Source: Tomitella biformata AHU 1821 (lineage in GTDB: Bacteria > Actinomycetota > Actinomycetes > Mycobacteriales > Mycobacteriaceae). From it: 64,000 nucleotides of DNA. The stretch covers positions 62,001 to 126,000 of the forward strand of contig NZ_BAVQ01000072.1 in the NCBI RefSeq assembly GCF_000524475.1. The letters are read 5' to 3'. Of this stretch, positions 7,456 through 17,505 are shown piece by piece. The translations under genes were made by a program, and so were the position numbers. Position 1 is the first letter of the stretch; every line of letters starts with the position of its first letter. The notes under the pieces are model-generated. The model was given only the letters and a program-made list of their open reading frames with translations, searched no databases and was not told the DNA's origin.

Positions 7456-7995
7456 ATGGCAAAGCAGGAGAAGGTCACTGCCGTTGCGGAGATTGGCGCG
7501 CGATTCAAGGAATCGAACGCTGCTGTCGTCACGGAATACCGAGGACTCTCGGTGACCGCCCTGACTGAGCTGCGTCGTGCACTCGGCGCGGACGTCACGT
7601 ACTCCATCGCCAAGAACACACTGGTGAAGCGGGCAGCCGCAGAAGCCGGTGTCGAGGGTCTCGACGGCATGTTCGTCGGGCCCACCGCCATTGCGTTCGT
7701 CAAGGGCGAGGCCGTGGATGCGGCCAAGGCGATCAAGAAGTTCGCGAAGGACAACAAGGCGCTCATCATCAAGGGCGGCTACCTGGACGGCGAAGTGCTG
7801 TCCGTGGATCAGGTCAACGCAATTGCCGACCTGGAGTCCCGCGATGTCCTGCTGGCGAAGCTGGCTGGCGCGATGAAGGGCAAGACCTCACAGGCCGCTG
7901 CCCTCTTCGCTGCTCCCGCTTCGCAGGTCGCGCGCCTTGCCGCGGCACTGCAGGAGAAGAAGGCCGCAGAAGAAAGCGTCTCGGCCGACAGCTGA
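7456..7995 (+). CDS. rplJ: 50S ribosomal protein L10
   Basis: A 179-residue L10. The conserved start [20 protein letters not shown] is followed by [16 protein letters not shown] and [10 protein letters not shown] (rRNA-binding domain), then a C-terminal helix that anchors L7/L12 dimers. ATG 7456 is preceded by GAGAGGAGGCGAAGT. It heads the rplJ-rplL operon behind the L10-type leader. Confidence 0.97.
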   Translation: MAKQEKVTAVAEIGARFKESNAAVVTEYRGLSVTALTELRRALGADVTYSIAKNTLVKRAAAEAGVEGLDGMFVGPTAIAFVKGEAVDAAKAIKKFAKDNKALIIKGGYLDGEVLSVDQVNAIADLESRDVLLAKLAGAMKGKTSQAAALFAAPASQVARLAAALQEKKAAEESVSADS

Positions 7996-8094
7996 TCCGC
8001 GCAAGCGAGTCACACCACCCCACAAGCGCACTCCGGTGCGCGCCCAATCTGTCGCGGATCGGCGGAATGGGAACCAACAGGAAGGACCGCCACC

Positions 8095-8475
8095 ATGGCG
8101 AAGCTCACCACCGAAGAATTGTTGGACGCTTTCAAGGAGCTCACCCTCCTCGAGCTCTCTGAGTTCGTGAAGGCCTTCGAGGAGACCTTCGACGTCACCG
8201 CCGCCGCGCCCGTCGCCGTTGCCGCCGCTGGCGCGCCGGCCGCCGAGGCCGCTGCCGAGCAGGACGAGTTCGACGTCGTCCTCGAGGGCGCTGGCGAGAA
8301 GAAGATCCAGGTCATCAAGGTCGTCCGCGAGCTCGTTTCGGGCCTCGGCCTGAAGGAGGCCAAGGACCTCGTTGAGAGCGCCCCGAAGGCCATCATCGAG
8401 AAGGTCGACAAGGAGACCGCCGAGGCTGCCAAGGCGAAGCTCGAAGAGGCCGGCGCCAAGGTGTCCGTCAAGTAA
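8095..8475 (+). CDS. rplL: 50S ribosomal protein L7/L12
   Basis: A 126-residue L7/L12. The N-terminal dimerisation domain has [20 protein letters not shown]. An Ala/Pro-rich hinge (about 40-62) leads to the factor-binding C-domain with [20 protein letters not shown] and [17 protein letters not shown] 8095 follows AGGAAGGACCGCC. It recruits translational GTPases to the ribosome. The terminator at 8525-8563 ends the operon. Confidence 0.97.
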   Translation: MAKLTTEELLDAFKELTLLELSEFVKAFEETFDVTAAAPVAVAAAGAPAAEAAAEQDEFDVVLEGAGEKKIQVIKVVRELVSGLGLKEAKDLVESAPKAIIEKVDKETAEAAKAKLEEAGAKVSVK

Positions 8476-8524
8476 TTTGAGCCATCTCGGTCTCGCCTCC
8501 TAGGGGCGGGCCAACTGGCGCAGC

Positions 8525-8563
8525 AAAGGTGGGCCGTCCCCTCGTGGGGCGGCCCACCTTTGT
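8525..8563 (+). terminator. Terminator after rplL
   Basis: AAAGGTGGGCCG (8525-8536) pairs with CGGCCCACCTTT (8550-8561), extended by CCCC/GGGG around a TCGT tetraloop, with one bulged T at 8537. A short T tract continues into TTTGTCATT. Confidence 0.85.
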
Positions 8564-8747
8564 CATTGTGGAACACCTGCGCCCAGCAATTAAGCCGGAT
8601 GCGATCACGGCTATCCGCAGGTGAGAAGAGTCTGGGCCGAACTCTCCTTACTCGAGAGTCAGTCTGGTGCCGTGTTCTGGCCGACCATGCGTTAGAGTGA
8701 CGACAGCCACATTGGAGTTCAATGCGGCATGAGCGCTGGGAGGTGCC

Positions 8748-9863
8748 GTGGGAGTCGAAGTTTCGGTCGAAGGCCTTACTAAGTCATTCGGATCACAGAC
8801 GATTTGGCAGGACGTTTCGCTTACGCTTCCGCAGGGGGAAGTGAGCGCTCTCCTGGGGCCGTCCGGCACCGGCAAGTCAGTGTTCCTGAAGTCGCTGATC
8901 GGTTTGTTGCGCCCCGAGCGCGGCAGGATCATCATCGACGGCACCGACATCCTCCAGTGCTCCTCCAAGGAGCTGTACGAGATCCGGCAGATGTTCGGCG
9001 TCCTGTTCCAGGACGGCGCCCTGTTCGGATCGATGGACCTGTACGACAACGTCGCCTTCCCGCTCCGCGAGCACACCAAGAAGAGCGAATCCGATATCCG
9101 CAAGATCGTCATGGAGAAGCTCGAGCTCAATGGCCTCATCGGCGCGGAGCACAAGCTTCCCGGCGAGATCTCCGGCGGTATGCGCAAGCGGGCCGGCCTC
9201 GCCCGTGCGCTGGTGCTGGACCCGAAGATCATCCTGGTGGATGAGCCTGACTCCGGGCTCGATCCCGTGCGCACCACGTACCTGAGCCAGTTGCTGATCG
9301 ATATCAACACCGAGATCGACGCGACCATCCTCATCGTCACGCACAACATCAACCTGGCGCGCACCGTTCCGGACAACCTGGGCATGCTCTTCCGTAAGCA
9401 CCTGGTGATGTTCGGCCCGCGTGAGGTCCTGCTCACCAGCGATGAGCCGGTGGTCAAGCAGTTCCTGAACGGCAGCAAGATCGGCCCCATCGGCATGTCT
9501 GAGGAGAAGGACGACGCTCAGATGGCCGCGGAGCTGGCGCAGAAGGAAGCCGGACACCACGACGGCTCCCCGGATGACGACGTCCGCGGCGTCATCCGCC
9601 AGATGGAGGCGAGCCCGGGTCTGCCCGTCCGCGCGGCGGTCGGTCGCCGGCAGGCGCGTGTGCGCGAGATCCTGCACACCTTGCCGCCCGAGGCACAACG
9701 CGGGATCGTTGCCAGCCTCGAGGGCCGGTATGGTCCGGACTCCATGGATGGCGACTACGCGGCCGAGCCGGTGCATCATGCGGCCGTTGACGAGCCGGAC
9801 ACGGAGGTGTTCGCCGCCGTAGATAGAGGCGCGCACCACGTCCGCGGGGACGGGAATGTCTAA
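8748..9863 (+). CDS. mceG: Mce-importer ATPase MceG (Mkl)
   Basis: MceG is the ATPase that powers Mce lipid importers. The 371-residue protein shows Walker A GPSGTGKS (37-44), Q-loop region FGVLFQDGALF, signature SGGMRKRAGLARAL and Walker B IILVDEPDSGLDP. A C-terminal extension of about 120 residues is typical of MceG (M. tuberculosis Rv0655, mkl). GTG 8748 follows GGGAGGTG. Its end overlaps yrbEA by eight bases, which places the ATPase in the same operon as its permeases. In M. tuberculosis mkl also lies between rplL and rpoB but is not followed by a mce operon. Confidence 0.93.
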   Translation: MGVEVSVEGLTKSFGSQTIWQDVSLTLPQGEVSALLGPSGTGKSVFLKSLIGLLRPERGRIIIDGTDILQCSSKELYEIRQMFGVLFQDGALFGSMDLYDNVAFPLREHTKKSESDIRKIVMEKLELNGLIGAEHKLPGEISGGMRKRAGLARALVLDPKIILVDEPDSGLDPVRTTYLSQLLIDINTEIDATILIVTHNINLARTVPDNLGMLFRKHLVMFGPREVLLTSDEPVVKQFLNGSKIGPIGMSEEKDDAQMAAELAQKEAGHHDGSPDDDVRGVIRQMEASPGLPVRAAVGRRQARVREILHTLPPEAQRGIVASLEGRYGPDSMDGDYAAEPVHHAAVDEPDTEVFAAVDRGAHHVRGDGNV

Positions 9864-10677
9864 CACCGGAGTTCTCACCGGTGGTAGCAAGGCGATAGAT
9901 ACCGCGGGCAAGGCGGTCAAGGGAGGGTTGGCTCAGGCGGGCCTGATCTTTCAGCTCTTCGTCGACGTTGCCAAGGCCTCAGTTCAGCGGCCATTCCAGT
10001 TCCGCGAGTTCATCCTGCAGGCGTGGTTCATCGCAAGCGTGACGATCCTGCCGACGATCCTGGTGGCGATTCCATTCGGCGCGACGGTGTCGCTCCAGAC
10101 GGGCTCGCTGATCAAGCAGCTCGGCGCCGAGTCGTTCACCGGCGCGGCCAGTGTCGTGGCAGTGATTCAGCAGGCGAGCCCCTTGGTGGTGGCGCTGCTG
10201 ATCGCTGGCGCAGCCGGATCAGCCGTGGCGGCGGACCTCGGATCGCGCACCATCCGCGAGGAGATCGACGCGATGAAGGTGCTGGGCATCGACCCCGTGC
10301 AGCGTCTGGTGGTGCCCCGTGTGCTGGGCATGGTCCTCGTGGCGGTCCTCCTCAACGGACTCGTCAGCGTGGTCGGCGTGGCCGGCGGCTATTTCTTCAA
10401 CGTGGTCGCCCAGGGCGGGACCCCGGGCGCCTACCTGGCGTCGTTCTCCGCGCTGGCACAGCTGCCGGATCTGTGGATCGGCGAGATCAAGGCCGCAGTC
10501 TTCGGTCTGATCGCCGCGGTGATCGCGGCCTATAAGGGCCTGAACCCGAAGGGCGGCCCGAAGGGGGTCGGCGACGCGGTCAACGAGGGCGTCGTCATCA
10601 CCTTCCTGCTCCTGTTTTTCGCGAACATCATCCTGACCGCCGTGTACATGTCGCTGGTCCCGGCAAAGGGAGCATGA
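9856..10677 (+). CDS. yrbEA: Mce permease YrbEA
   Basis: A 273-residue MlaE-family permease, the membrane subunit of an Mce importer. Five or six transmembrane helices are visible, and the conserved cytoplasmic motif REEIDAMKVLGIDPVQRLVVPR contacts the ATPase. GLNPKGGPKGVGDAVNEGVV near the end is the other family hallmark. ATG 9856 lies inside the 3' end of mceG, so translation is probably coupled. It should pair with YrbEB to form a heterodimeric channel. Confidence 0.93.
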   Translation: MSNTGVLTGGSKAIDTAGKAVKGGLAQAGLIFQLFVDVAKASVQRPFQFREFILQAWFIASVTILPTILVAIPFGATVSLQTGSLIKQLGAESFTGAASVVAVIQQASPLVVALLIAGAAGSAVAADLGSRTIREEIDAMKVLGIDPVQRLVVPRVLGMVLVAVLLNGLVSVVGVAGGYFFNVVAQGGTPGAYLASFSALAQLPDLWIGEIKAAVFGLIAAVIAAYKGLNPKGGPKGVGDAVNEGVVITFLLLFFANIILTAVYMSLVPAKGA

Positions 10678-10685
10678 GTTAAGAG

Positions 10686-11543
10686 ATGACGATCGCAAAA
10701 GAGCACAGCATGCTGGGCATCCGTGCCAAGCGCCTCATGCAAGCGCCGCTGTCCGCGCTGGACCGTGCCGGGGAGCAGATGGGCTTCTACGGCCGCGTCA
10801 TCGGCTGGGTCCCCCACACGCTGCGTCGCTATGGCCGGGAGGTCACCCGGCTGCTGGCCGAGGTGTCTTTCGGCGCGGGCGGCCTGGCCGTCATCGCCGG
10901 CACCGTCGGCGTGATTTTCATGATGTCGCTGTTCGTGGGCGTCGTGGTCGGTATGGCGGGCTATGCCGCGCTGGACCAGCTGGGCGCCTCGGTGCTCACA
11001 GGCTTCCTGTCCGCGTATGTCAACACCCGTGAGCTAGCCCCGATGATCGCGGCGCTGGGCCTCTCCGCGACCGTCGGCTGTGGCTTCACCGCCCAGCTCG
11101 GCGCCATGCGCATCTCGGAGGAGATCGACGCACTAGAGGTTATGGCGGTGCCGAGCGTGCCGTTCCTGGTCACCACCCGCATGATCGCCGGATTTGTCGC
11201 CGTGATCCCGCTGTACATTGTCGGGCTGTTGGCCTCCTATCTGGCGTCTCGACAAGTGAATACGTGGATGAACGGCCAATCGGGGGGCTCGTACGACCAC
11301 TATTTCAACCTGTTCTTATCGCCGATCGATGTGCTCTGGTCGTTTGGCAAGGTGCTCATATTCGCCTTCGTGCTGATCCTGATCCACTGCTACTACGGGT
11401 TCTACGCCTCCGGCGGCCCCGCGGGAGTGGGTGTGGCGGTCGGCCGCGCGGTGCGAACCGCGATTGTGACGATCGCGGTGCTCGATTTTTTCCTGAGCCT
11501 TGCCATTTGGGGAACGACGACGACCGTGAGGGTGGGTGGCTAG
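10686..11543 (+). CDS. yrbEB: Mce permease YrbEB
   Basis: A 285-residue MlaE-family permease partner of YrbEA, eight bases downstream of it. The coupling-helix motif is SEEIDALEVMAVPSVPFLVTTR, and YASGGPAGVGVAVGRAVRTA is the conserved C-terminal segment. A basic N-terminal tail (about 1-45) precedes the membrane core. It ends inside the start of mceA. Confidence 0.93.
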   Translation: MTIAKEHSMLGIRAKRLMQAPLSALDRAGEQMGFYGRVIGWVPHTLRRYGREVTRLLAEVSFGAGGLAVIAGTVGVIFMMSLFVGVVVGMAGYAALDQLGASVLTGFLSAYVNTRELAPMIAALGLSATVGCGFTAQLGAMRISEEIDALEVMAVPSVPFLVTTRMIAGFVAVIPLYIVGLLASYLASRQVNTWMNGQSGGSYDHYFNLFLSPIDVLWSFGKVLIFAFVLILIHCYYGFYASGGPAGVGVAVGRAVRTAIVTIAVLDFFLSLAIWGTTTTVRVGG

Positions 11544-12876
11544 AGCCATGGATTCGCAAACCTCGACACTGAAGCGTCGACTCCTGGGATTGCTGCTATT
11601 GGCTCTGGTGATCGGCTTTGTCGCGATCACCGTGCTGCAGTACAAGCAGGTGTTCACGAAGACCGCCACGATCTATTTGGAGACGGACAGCGCCGGTAAC
11701 TCGCTGCCGGTGCGGGCGGACGTCAAGATCCGGGGCGTGCTGGTGGGGACGGTCGTGAGCCAGGAGGCCCGGGACAACACGGTGGTGCTCAAGCTCGAGA
11801 TCAAGCCCGACCAGATGCACAACATTTCGGCGAACACCACCGCGCGACTGCTACCGAAGACGCTGTTCGGCGAGAGGTTCGTGGCCCTGCAACTGCCCTC
11901 GGATTCCACCGCCCCCATGGTCGAGATCAAGGCCGGGGGCACCATCGTGCAGGACTCATCCGGCAACGCCGTCCAAATCGACGAGATGCTGGACAAGTTG
12001 CTGCCGATCCTCCAGGCTGTGCCTCCGCAGGATCTTTCGGTGACGCTGACGTCGATCAACAACATGCTCGAGGGGCGCGGCGAGTCGATCGGCGAGCACC
12101 TGGTGCAGCTGTCCGACATCGTGACCGCGGTGGGGGACCGGCTGCCGGATGTGCAGGCGGACCTGCGCGGCTTGGCCGAGTTCTCCCGCGTGTACGCGAC
12201 GGCCGCGCCTGACTTGATCGACGCGCTCGACAACTTGCGGACTACCAACGCCACCATCGTGGAGCGGCAGACGGATATTCGGGCGCTGCTGCTGTCCGCG
12301 ACGGACACCGCCGCGCTGTCGGCTGATCTCCTGGACAACACCCGCGAGAGCTTCATCCGCGTCTCCGCCCAGTCCGTGCGGCCGCTGCAGGTGTTCGCGG
12401 ACGCGTCGCCCGCCTTCCAGTGCACGTTCAGCTCGTTCGCCGACGTCGAGGTCAATGCCCGCGACATCGTCGGCTGGCAGGATCCGAACCCGGGCATCAG
12501 GGTGTCGCTGTCCTTCGTCAACCCGAAGGGCCGGTACCTCCCGAACCAGGACGAGCCGCGCTTGTTCGACACGCGTAAATCCAAGTGCTACCCGCTGGCA
12601 CAGCCGGGTGTGCCGTACCCGATTCCGGACGGCAGTCTGAACGACGGCTCCTACCAGCCGCCGACCACCAACCCGGGTGAGGCGCAGCGGTTGTATCCGC
12701 CGTTGCCGCAGTACTCGACGGTGCCGCAGGTCGGCATCGCCGGCTCGCAGCTCGAGCAGGATGCGCTGGCCGACGTCTACTCGGGCGCCACGGGCGAGTC
12801 TCAGTCGAGCATTCCCGGCTGGACCACATTGATCGGCGCGCCCTCGCTTCGGGGCAATGAGGTGGAGTTCAAGTGA
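11536..12876 (+). CDS. mceA: Mce substrate-binding protein MceA
   Basis: The first of six Mce subunits that together form the periplasmic conduit for lipid. A transmembrane anchor (about 15-37) is followed by the MCE/MlaD domain (about 40-120; ADVKIRGVLVGTVVSQEARD) and a long helical needle region. The C-terminus (about 290-446) is rich in Pro, Gly and Tyr. GTG 11536 overlaps yrbEB by eight bases; ATG 11548 is an alternative giving 442 residues. Confidence 0.93.
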   Translation: MARAMDSQTSTLKRRLLGLLLLALVIGFVAITVLQYKQVFTKTATIYLETDSAGNSLPVRADVKIRGVLVGTVVSQEARDNTVVLKLEIKPDQMHNISANTTARLLPKTLFGERFVALQLPSDSTAPMVEIKAGGTIVQDSSGNAVQIDEMLDKLLPILQAVPPQDLSVTLTSINNMLEGRGESIGEHLVQLSDIVTAVGDRLPDVQADLRGLAEFSRVYATAAPDLIDALDNLRTTNATIVERQTDIRALLLSATDTAALSADLLDNTRESFIRVSAQSVRPLQVFADASPAFQCTFSSFADVEVNARDIVGWQDPNPGIRVSLSFVNPKGRYLPNQDEPRLFDTRKSKCYPLAQPGVPYPIPDGSLNDGSYQPPTTNPGEAQRLYPPLPQYSTVPQVGIAGSQLEQDALADVYSGATGESQSSIPGWTTLIGAPSLRGNEVEFK

Positions 12877-13946
12877 GAAGGCAACTACGGGGGCTCGGCG
12901 GCCCCATCACCAAGCTGATCATCTTCGCCGTCATCACCGTGCTCTTGACGGGCGTGCTCGCGGCCTCCATCGCCAACATCGGCGGTGGCAGCGGGTCGTC
13001 TTATAAGGCGCTCTTCGAGGATGCCACCTCGCTCAACGTCGGCGACGACGTCCGCATCGGCGGCGTGAAGGTCGGCCAGGTCGAGACGGTCAAGGTCGTC
13101 GACCGCAACCGCGCCGAGGTCGAGTTCTCCGTCAACCGGGACGGCGGCCTGCCGGCCAGCACGACGGCGGCGATCAAGTATCGCAACCTCGTGGGCCAGC
13201 GCTTCCTCTCCTTGGCAGCGGGCGAAGACGGCCAGAGCCAGATGCTCGAGGCGGGGGACACGATCCCGCTCGAGCAGACGACGCCATCGCTGAACCTGAC
13301 CATGCTGTTCAACGGGTTCCGGCCGCTGTTCAAGACACTCCAGCCGGAGGACGTGAACGAGCTCGCCTACTCGATCATCCAGGTATTCCAGGGGGAGGGC
13401 GAGACGATGACGAATCTGGTGGCCAGCACCTCGAGCCTCGCGAACACCGTGGCCGATAAAGACAAGGTCATCGGAGAGGTCATCAACAATCTCAACGGAG
13501 TGCTGGAGACCGTCAACGAGCACTCGGACCAGTTCGACCAGATGATCGTCAACACCCGCGACCTCGTCGCCGGCCTGGCCGCGGACAAGGACACGGTAGG
13601 ACAGTCGATCCAGAGCCTCGCAAATCTGACGGACGCGACGCAGGGCCTGCTCGAGCCGATTCGACCGTCGCTGCAGGGCTCCATCGCAGGCCTGAACAAG
13701 CTGACAACCGAGTTGAACGCGAACGGCGAAGAAGTCGACAGGGTGCTCCAGACCCTGCCGGTCAAATACGAGGCGCTGAACCGCCCGGCCATGTACGGCT
13801 CGTGGTTCCAGTTCTACCTCTGCGGCCTGGACGTGGTGTTGGGCCCGGGCCAGTCGCGCAATCTGAACCTGCCGGACTTCCCGACGGTCAACACTCCGCT
13901 GTACACCAATATCGCACCGCGTTGCCATGCGGAGGGGGGCCAATGA
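12873..13946 (+). CDS. mceB: Mce protein MceB
   Basis: A 357-residue MCE-family subunit. An N-terminal membrane anchor (about 10-32) is followed by the MCE domain with NVGDDVRIGGVKVGQVETVK and FLSLAAGEDGQS, then a helical region up to about 300. It overlaps mceA by four bases and mceC by four bases. It would be one of six different rings or strands in the Mce complex. Confidence 0.92.
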   Translation: MRRQLRGLGGPITKLIIFAVITVLLTGVLAASIANIGGGSGSSYKALFEDATSLNVGDDVRIGGVKVGQVETVKVVDRNRAEVEFSVNRDGGLPASTTAAIKYRNLVGQRFLSLAAGEDGQSQMLEAGDTIPLEQTTPSLNLTMLFNGFRPLFKTLQPEDVNELAYSIIQVFQGEGETMTNLVASTSSLANTVADKDKVIGEVINNLNGVLETVNEHSDQFDQMIVNTRDLVAGLAADKDTVGQSIQSLANLTDATQGLLEPIRPSLQGSIAGLNKLTTELNANGEEVDRVLQTLPVKYEALNRPAMYGSWFQFYLCGLDVVLGPGQSRNLNLPDFPTVNTPLYTNIAPRCHAEGGQ

Positions 13947-14944
13947 CAGTCCGACGTAGTCCGGTGATCACCGGCATCATCGGCATCGTGATGGTGCTGC
14001 TGGCAACAGCCGCGGGCTTCTCCTTCTCGAAGCTGCCATTCTTCGGGGCCGGCACGACCTATACCGCCGAGTTCTCGGAGGCCGCGGGGCTGAAATCAGG
14101 CAACGAGGTCCGGGTCGCGGGCGTCAAGGTGGGGCAGGTGACCGGGGTCGAGCTGGACGGCAACAAGGTCCTCGTCAGCTACCGGGTGTCCGATACCTGG
14201 ATTGGCGACAAGACCCGCGCCGGAATCGAGATCAAGACGCTGCTGGGCTCGAAGTACCTGAGTCTGGATCCGCAGGGCAGCCAGCTCGCCGATCCCGACG
14301 AGGTGATCCCGCTCGAGCGCACCAGCTCCCCGTACGACGTGATTGAGGCGTTCTCGGATGCGGCGCAGAGCCTTGAGGAGGTCGACACCGCGCAGCTCGC
14401 GCAGAGCATGCAGGTGCTGTCGGATGCCTTTGCCGGCACGCCGGAGAGCATTCGCGGCGCACTGGACGGCGTCACGCGGCTCTCCCAGACGATCTCCACC
14501 CGGGACGACGCGGTCCGCAAGCTGTTCGCCGAGACCAAGGAGACGAGCAAGATCGTCGCCGACCGAGATCAGGAGTTCCAGCAGCTGATCGCCAGGTCCG
14601 GCGAGCTGTTGGCGGAGCTCAACGGCCGCCGCACCGCGATCCACCAGCTGCTGGTCCAATCGCAGGAGGTGTCCAGGCAGCTCAGCGGCCTGGTCGCGGA
14701 CAATGAGCAGCAGATCGGGCCGGCCCTCACCCAGTTGCAGACCTTCGTGGACCTGCTGGTGAAGAACCAGGACAACCTGGACAAGGCGATGGTCCAGGGT
14801 GCGCAGTTCTACAACCTGTTCAACAACTCGCTTGGCAACGGCCGCTGGTGGGACACCAGCGTCGGCAATATCCTGCCACCGGGCATCCCGGAACTGCCGA
14901 GCGATCGCGGTCCGATGCTGAACATCGATGGGGCGGGGAACTAA
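13943..14944 (+). CDS. mceC: Mce protein MceC
   Basis: A 333-residue MCE-family subunit beginning MTVRRSPVITGIIGIVMVLL. ATG 13943 follows GGAGGGGGG and overlaps the mceB stop; the longer upstream frame is overlap with mceB and is rejected. The MCE domain includes KSGNEVRVAGVKVGQVTGVE and LGSKYLSLDPQGS, followed by a helical needle segment ending near 310. Confidence 0.92.
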   Translation: MTVRRSPVITGIIGIVMVLLATAAGFSFSKLPFFGAGTTYTAEFSEAAGLKSGNEVRVAGVKVGQVTGVELDGNKVLVSYRVSDTWIGDKTRAGIEIKTLLGSKYLSLDPQGSQLADPDEVIPLERTSSPYDVIEAFSDAAQSLEEVDTAQLAQSMQVLSDAFAGTPESIRGALDGVTRLSQTISTRDDAVRKLFAETKETSKIVADRDQEFQQLIARSGELLAELNGRRTAIHQLLVQSQEVSRQLSGLVADNEQQIGPALTQLQTFVDLLVKNQDNLDKAMVQGAQFYNLFNNSLGNGRWWDTSVGNILPPGIPELPSDRGPMLNIDGAGN

Positions 14945-14947
14945 CAC

Positions 14948-16198
14948 ATGGCCGTCATGAAGAAGTTATCCACCACGGCGACGACGCTGATTGTCCTCGG
15001 CGTGACGCTGGCGCTGATTGTGGGCGCTGCCGCCTGGTTCGTGCTGGCCAAGCCGAAGGCGACGACGATCACCGCCTACTTCGACCGCGCCATCGGCATC
15101 TACGTCGGCTCCGAGGTCCGAGTGCTGGGCGTGGAGGTCGGCAAAGTCACCGCGGTCACCCCGCGTGGACCCGACGTCGAGGTCGTGCTGAAGGTCAACG
15201 GGGATATCGACCTGCCGGAGGACGTGCGGGCACTGCAGGTGACCCCCTCCGTGGTGCCGGACCGTTTCATCCAGCTGACCCCGGCCTATGAGGGCGGACC
15301 CAAGCTGGACAAGACGGCGACGCTCGCGGCGGACCGCACCAAGACCCCCGTCGAGATCGACCAACTCTATGAGAGCCTCACCGAGGTCTCACAGGCGTTG
15401 GGGCCGGATGGGATGAACGCCGACGGCACGGTGACGAACCTGGTCAACACCGCCGCGGCGAACCTGGACGGCAATGGCCGGGCGCTGAACTCGACCATCG
15501 CCGAGCTCAGCGCGGCGGCCCGCACGCTGTCCGACTCCCGCGGGGACATCTTCGACACGGTCAAGAATCTGCAGGTGTTCGCGAACACGCTGGCCGTGCA
15601 CGACGATGACGTCCGCCAGTTCAACACTCAGATGCAGCAGTTCAGCTCCTTCCTCGACGATGAGCGGGACAACATGGCGGGCTCAATCCAGACGCTGTCT
15701 GTTGCCCTGGGCGATGTCGCCCGCTTCGTTGGTGACAACAAGTCGCTGCTGGAGAGCAACATCGGCGGCCTCGAGACGGTGACCGGCACCATCGCGAACC
15801 GCAATGCTGAGTTGAAGGAGTCGCTCGCCCTGCTGCCCCTGGCCATCTCCAACCTGATCAACGCATACGACGCGAGCACCGGCCTGCTACATATGCGCTT
15901 GAACTTTCCGGATCTACAGGATCCGATCGGCGCCGGCTGCGAGCTGTTGAACATGGGCAAGTTGGGCCCGGGCATTCCGGAGTTCGAGGCGCTCAAGCGT
16001 CAGATGGCCCCGCTGATCAACAACTGCCACGAGATCGCGAACCAGATCACCTCGGGCGTGAAGACTCCGATGCTGAATCTGCCGTTCGGCATCCTCAGCG
16101 GGGACAACCTGCAGCGGGACCCCCTACCAGGCTCCGTGCCGGGTGAGGCCTCGCCCCGGTTTTCCGAGCCGTCCGCCCCGGCAGGAGGGGGTAACTGA
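14948..16198 (+). CDS. mceD: Mce protein MceD
   Basis: A 416-residue MCE-family subunit. The N-terminal anchor is at about 10-35, and the MCE domain contains GIYVGSEVRVLGVEVGKVTA and VVPDRFIQLTPAYEGG. A long helical region follows, then a Pro/Gly-rich C-terminal tail (about 375-416). It starts three bases after mceC and overlaps the mceE start by one base. Confidence 0.92.
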   Translation: MAVMKKLSTTATTLIVLGVTLALIVGAAAWFVLAKPKATTITAYFDRAIGIYVGSEVRVLGVEVGKVTAVTPRGPDVEVVLKVNGDIDLPEDVRALQVTPSVVPDRFIQLTPAYEGGPKLDKTATLAADRTKTPVEIDQLYESLTEVSQALGPDGMNADGTVTNLVNTAAANLDGNGRALNSTIAELSAAARTLSDSRGDIFDTVKNLQVFANTLAVHDDDVRQFNTQMQQFSSFLDDERDNMAGSIQTLSVALGDVARFVGDNKSLLESNIGGLETVTGTIANRNAELKESLALLPLAISNLINAYDASTGLLHMRLNFPDLQDPIGAGCELLNMGKLGPGIPEFEALKRQMAPLINNCHEIANQITSGVKTPMLNLPFGILSGDNLQRDPLPGSVPGEASPRFSEPSAPAGGGN

Positions 16199-17505
16199 TG
16201 AGCACCAAGGAACAGACCGGATCGGTGCCGGTGCGGCGCGGGCTGCCGCGCCGCAAGTTCGCCGTCTCGGCGGCGTTGTGCGCGGTGGCCGTGGCGGCCT
16301 CGGCGTGCGGCACCCAGGGCGTCTACGCGATCCCGCTCCCGGGCGGCGCGGACACAGGTGAGAACCCGCTGAACATCACGGTGGACTTCGCCGATGTGGT
16401 GGACCTCGTCCCGCAGAGCGCGGTCAAGGTCGACGGGGTCACGGTGGGCAAGGTGCTGAAGATCGAGCTGGCCCCCAACGGCTGGGACGCCCGCACGAGC
16501 CTGGTGCTGCGCAGCGACGTGGACCTTCCGGCGAACGCGGTCGCGCACGTGAAACAGACAAACCTCCTCGGCGAGAAGTACGTCGAGATCGATGCGCCGG
16601 AGACGAACCCGTCGCCGAAGCTGCTCCAGAGCGGCGACACGATCCCGATCCAGAACACCGGGACCGGCGCTCAGGTCGAAGACGTCCTCGGCGCGCTGTC
16701 GATGCTCCTCAACGGCGGCGGCGTCGCCCAGCTCCAGCCCATCATCGAGGAGATGAACAAGGCCGTGGGCGGCCGCGAGCCGGAGGTGCGGGCGCTGTTC
16801 GAGCAGTTCACCAAGCTGGTGGCGGGCATCGACGAGCAGCGTGACGACATCACCCGGGCGTTCGACTCGTTGAACACCCTGAGCGGGACTGTGTTGCAGC
16901 AGCGCGAGCAGATCGACGGCGTCCTCAACGAGCTGCCAGAGGGCGTGGCGATCCTCGCCGAGCAGACTCCCCAGTTCCTGGACATGCTCACGCAGTTGGA
17001 GCGGCTCGGCGACGTCGGCTCGGGCGTGATCAACCAGACCCGCGATGACGTGATCGCCAACCTGCGGGCGCTGCGTCCCACGCTTGAGGCGCTGGGCGAA
17101 AGCGCCCCGGCACTGGTGGGCGCCCTCCCGATCTTGCCGACCTTCCCGATCCCGGACGAGATCCTGCCGGCCGTCAAGGGCGGCTACGCCAACGTCTACG
17201 TGATCTTGGATCTGCGGCTGGGGCAGGCCCTCGACAACTTGGGCGTCGGCGCGCCAGACCCGGTGTACGTCAAGCCGTACGGCGACCACCAGGTGCCGGT
17301 CGATCTGAGCAACCCCTGGATCATGGGCAACGGACCGCGCGCGGGCTGGCCCACCGTGTCGCTGCTGCCGACCCCGGACGCCGCGCCACCATTCGATCAG
17401 CGGGTAGGGGCGGCACTGCCCCTCGGCCTGGATCAGTTGCTGCCGGCGATCCCAGGCCTCGAGCCCGCCAGCGCACCGACGACCACAGGAGAGGGCGGCA
17501 ACTGA
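16198..17505 (+). CDS. mceE: Mce lipoprotein MceE
   Basis: A 435-residue MCE subunit that is a lipoprotein, as MceE (LprK-like) proteins are. After a basic N-terminus, a hydrophobic stretch ends in AASAC with the acylated Cys at 37. The MCE domain follows with VDGVTVGKVLKIELAPNG and LLGEKYVEIDAPE. The tail is Pro-rich. The lipid anchor would hold this subunit at the outer face of the plasma membrane. It overlaps mceD by one base and mceF by one base. Confidence 0.92.
   Translation: MSTKEQTGSVPVRRGLPRRKFAVSAALCAVAVAASACGTQGVYAIPLPGGADTGENPLNITVDFADVVDLVPQSAVKVDGVTVGKVLKIELAPNGWDARTSLVLRSDVDLPANAVAHVKQTNLLGEKYVEIDAPETNPSPKLLQSGDTIPIQNTGTGAQVEDVLGALSMLLNGGGVAQLQPIIEEMNKAVGGREPEVRALFEQFTKLVAGIDEQRDDITRAFDSLNTLSGTVLQQREQIDGVLNELPEGVAILAEQTPQFLDMLTQLERLGDVGSGVINQTRDDVIANLRALRPTLEALGESAPALVGALPILPTFPIPDEILPAVKGGYANVYVILDLRLGQALDNLGVGAPDPVYVKPYGDHQVPVDLSNPWIMGNGPRAGWPTVSLLPTPDAAPPFDQRVGAALPLGLDQLLPAIPGLEPASAPTTTGEGGN

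Noticed and set aside
13802-13942. Longer mceC start inside mceB
   Set aside because: The frame overlaps mceB for 140 bases; ATG 13943 has a strong ribosome site and yields the usual membrane anchor.
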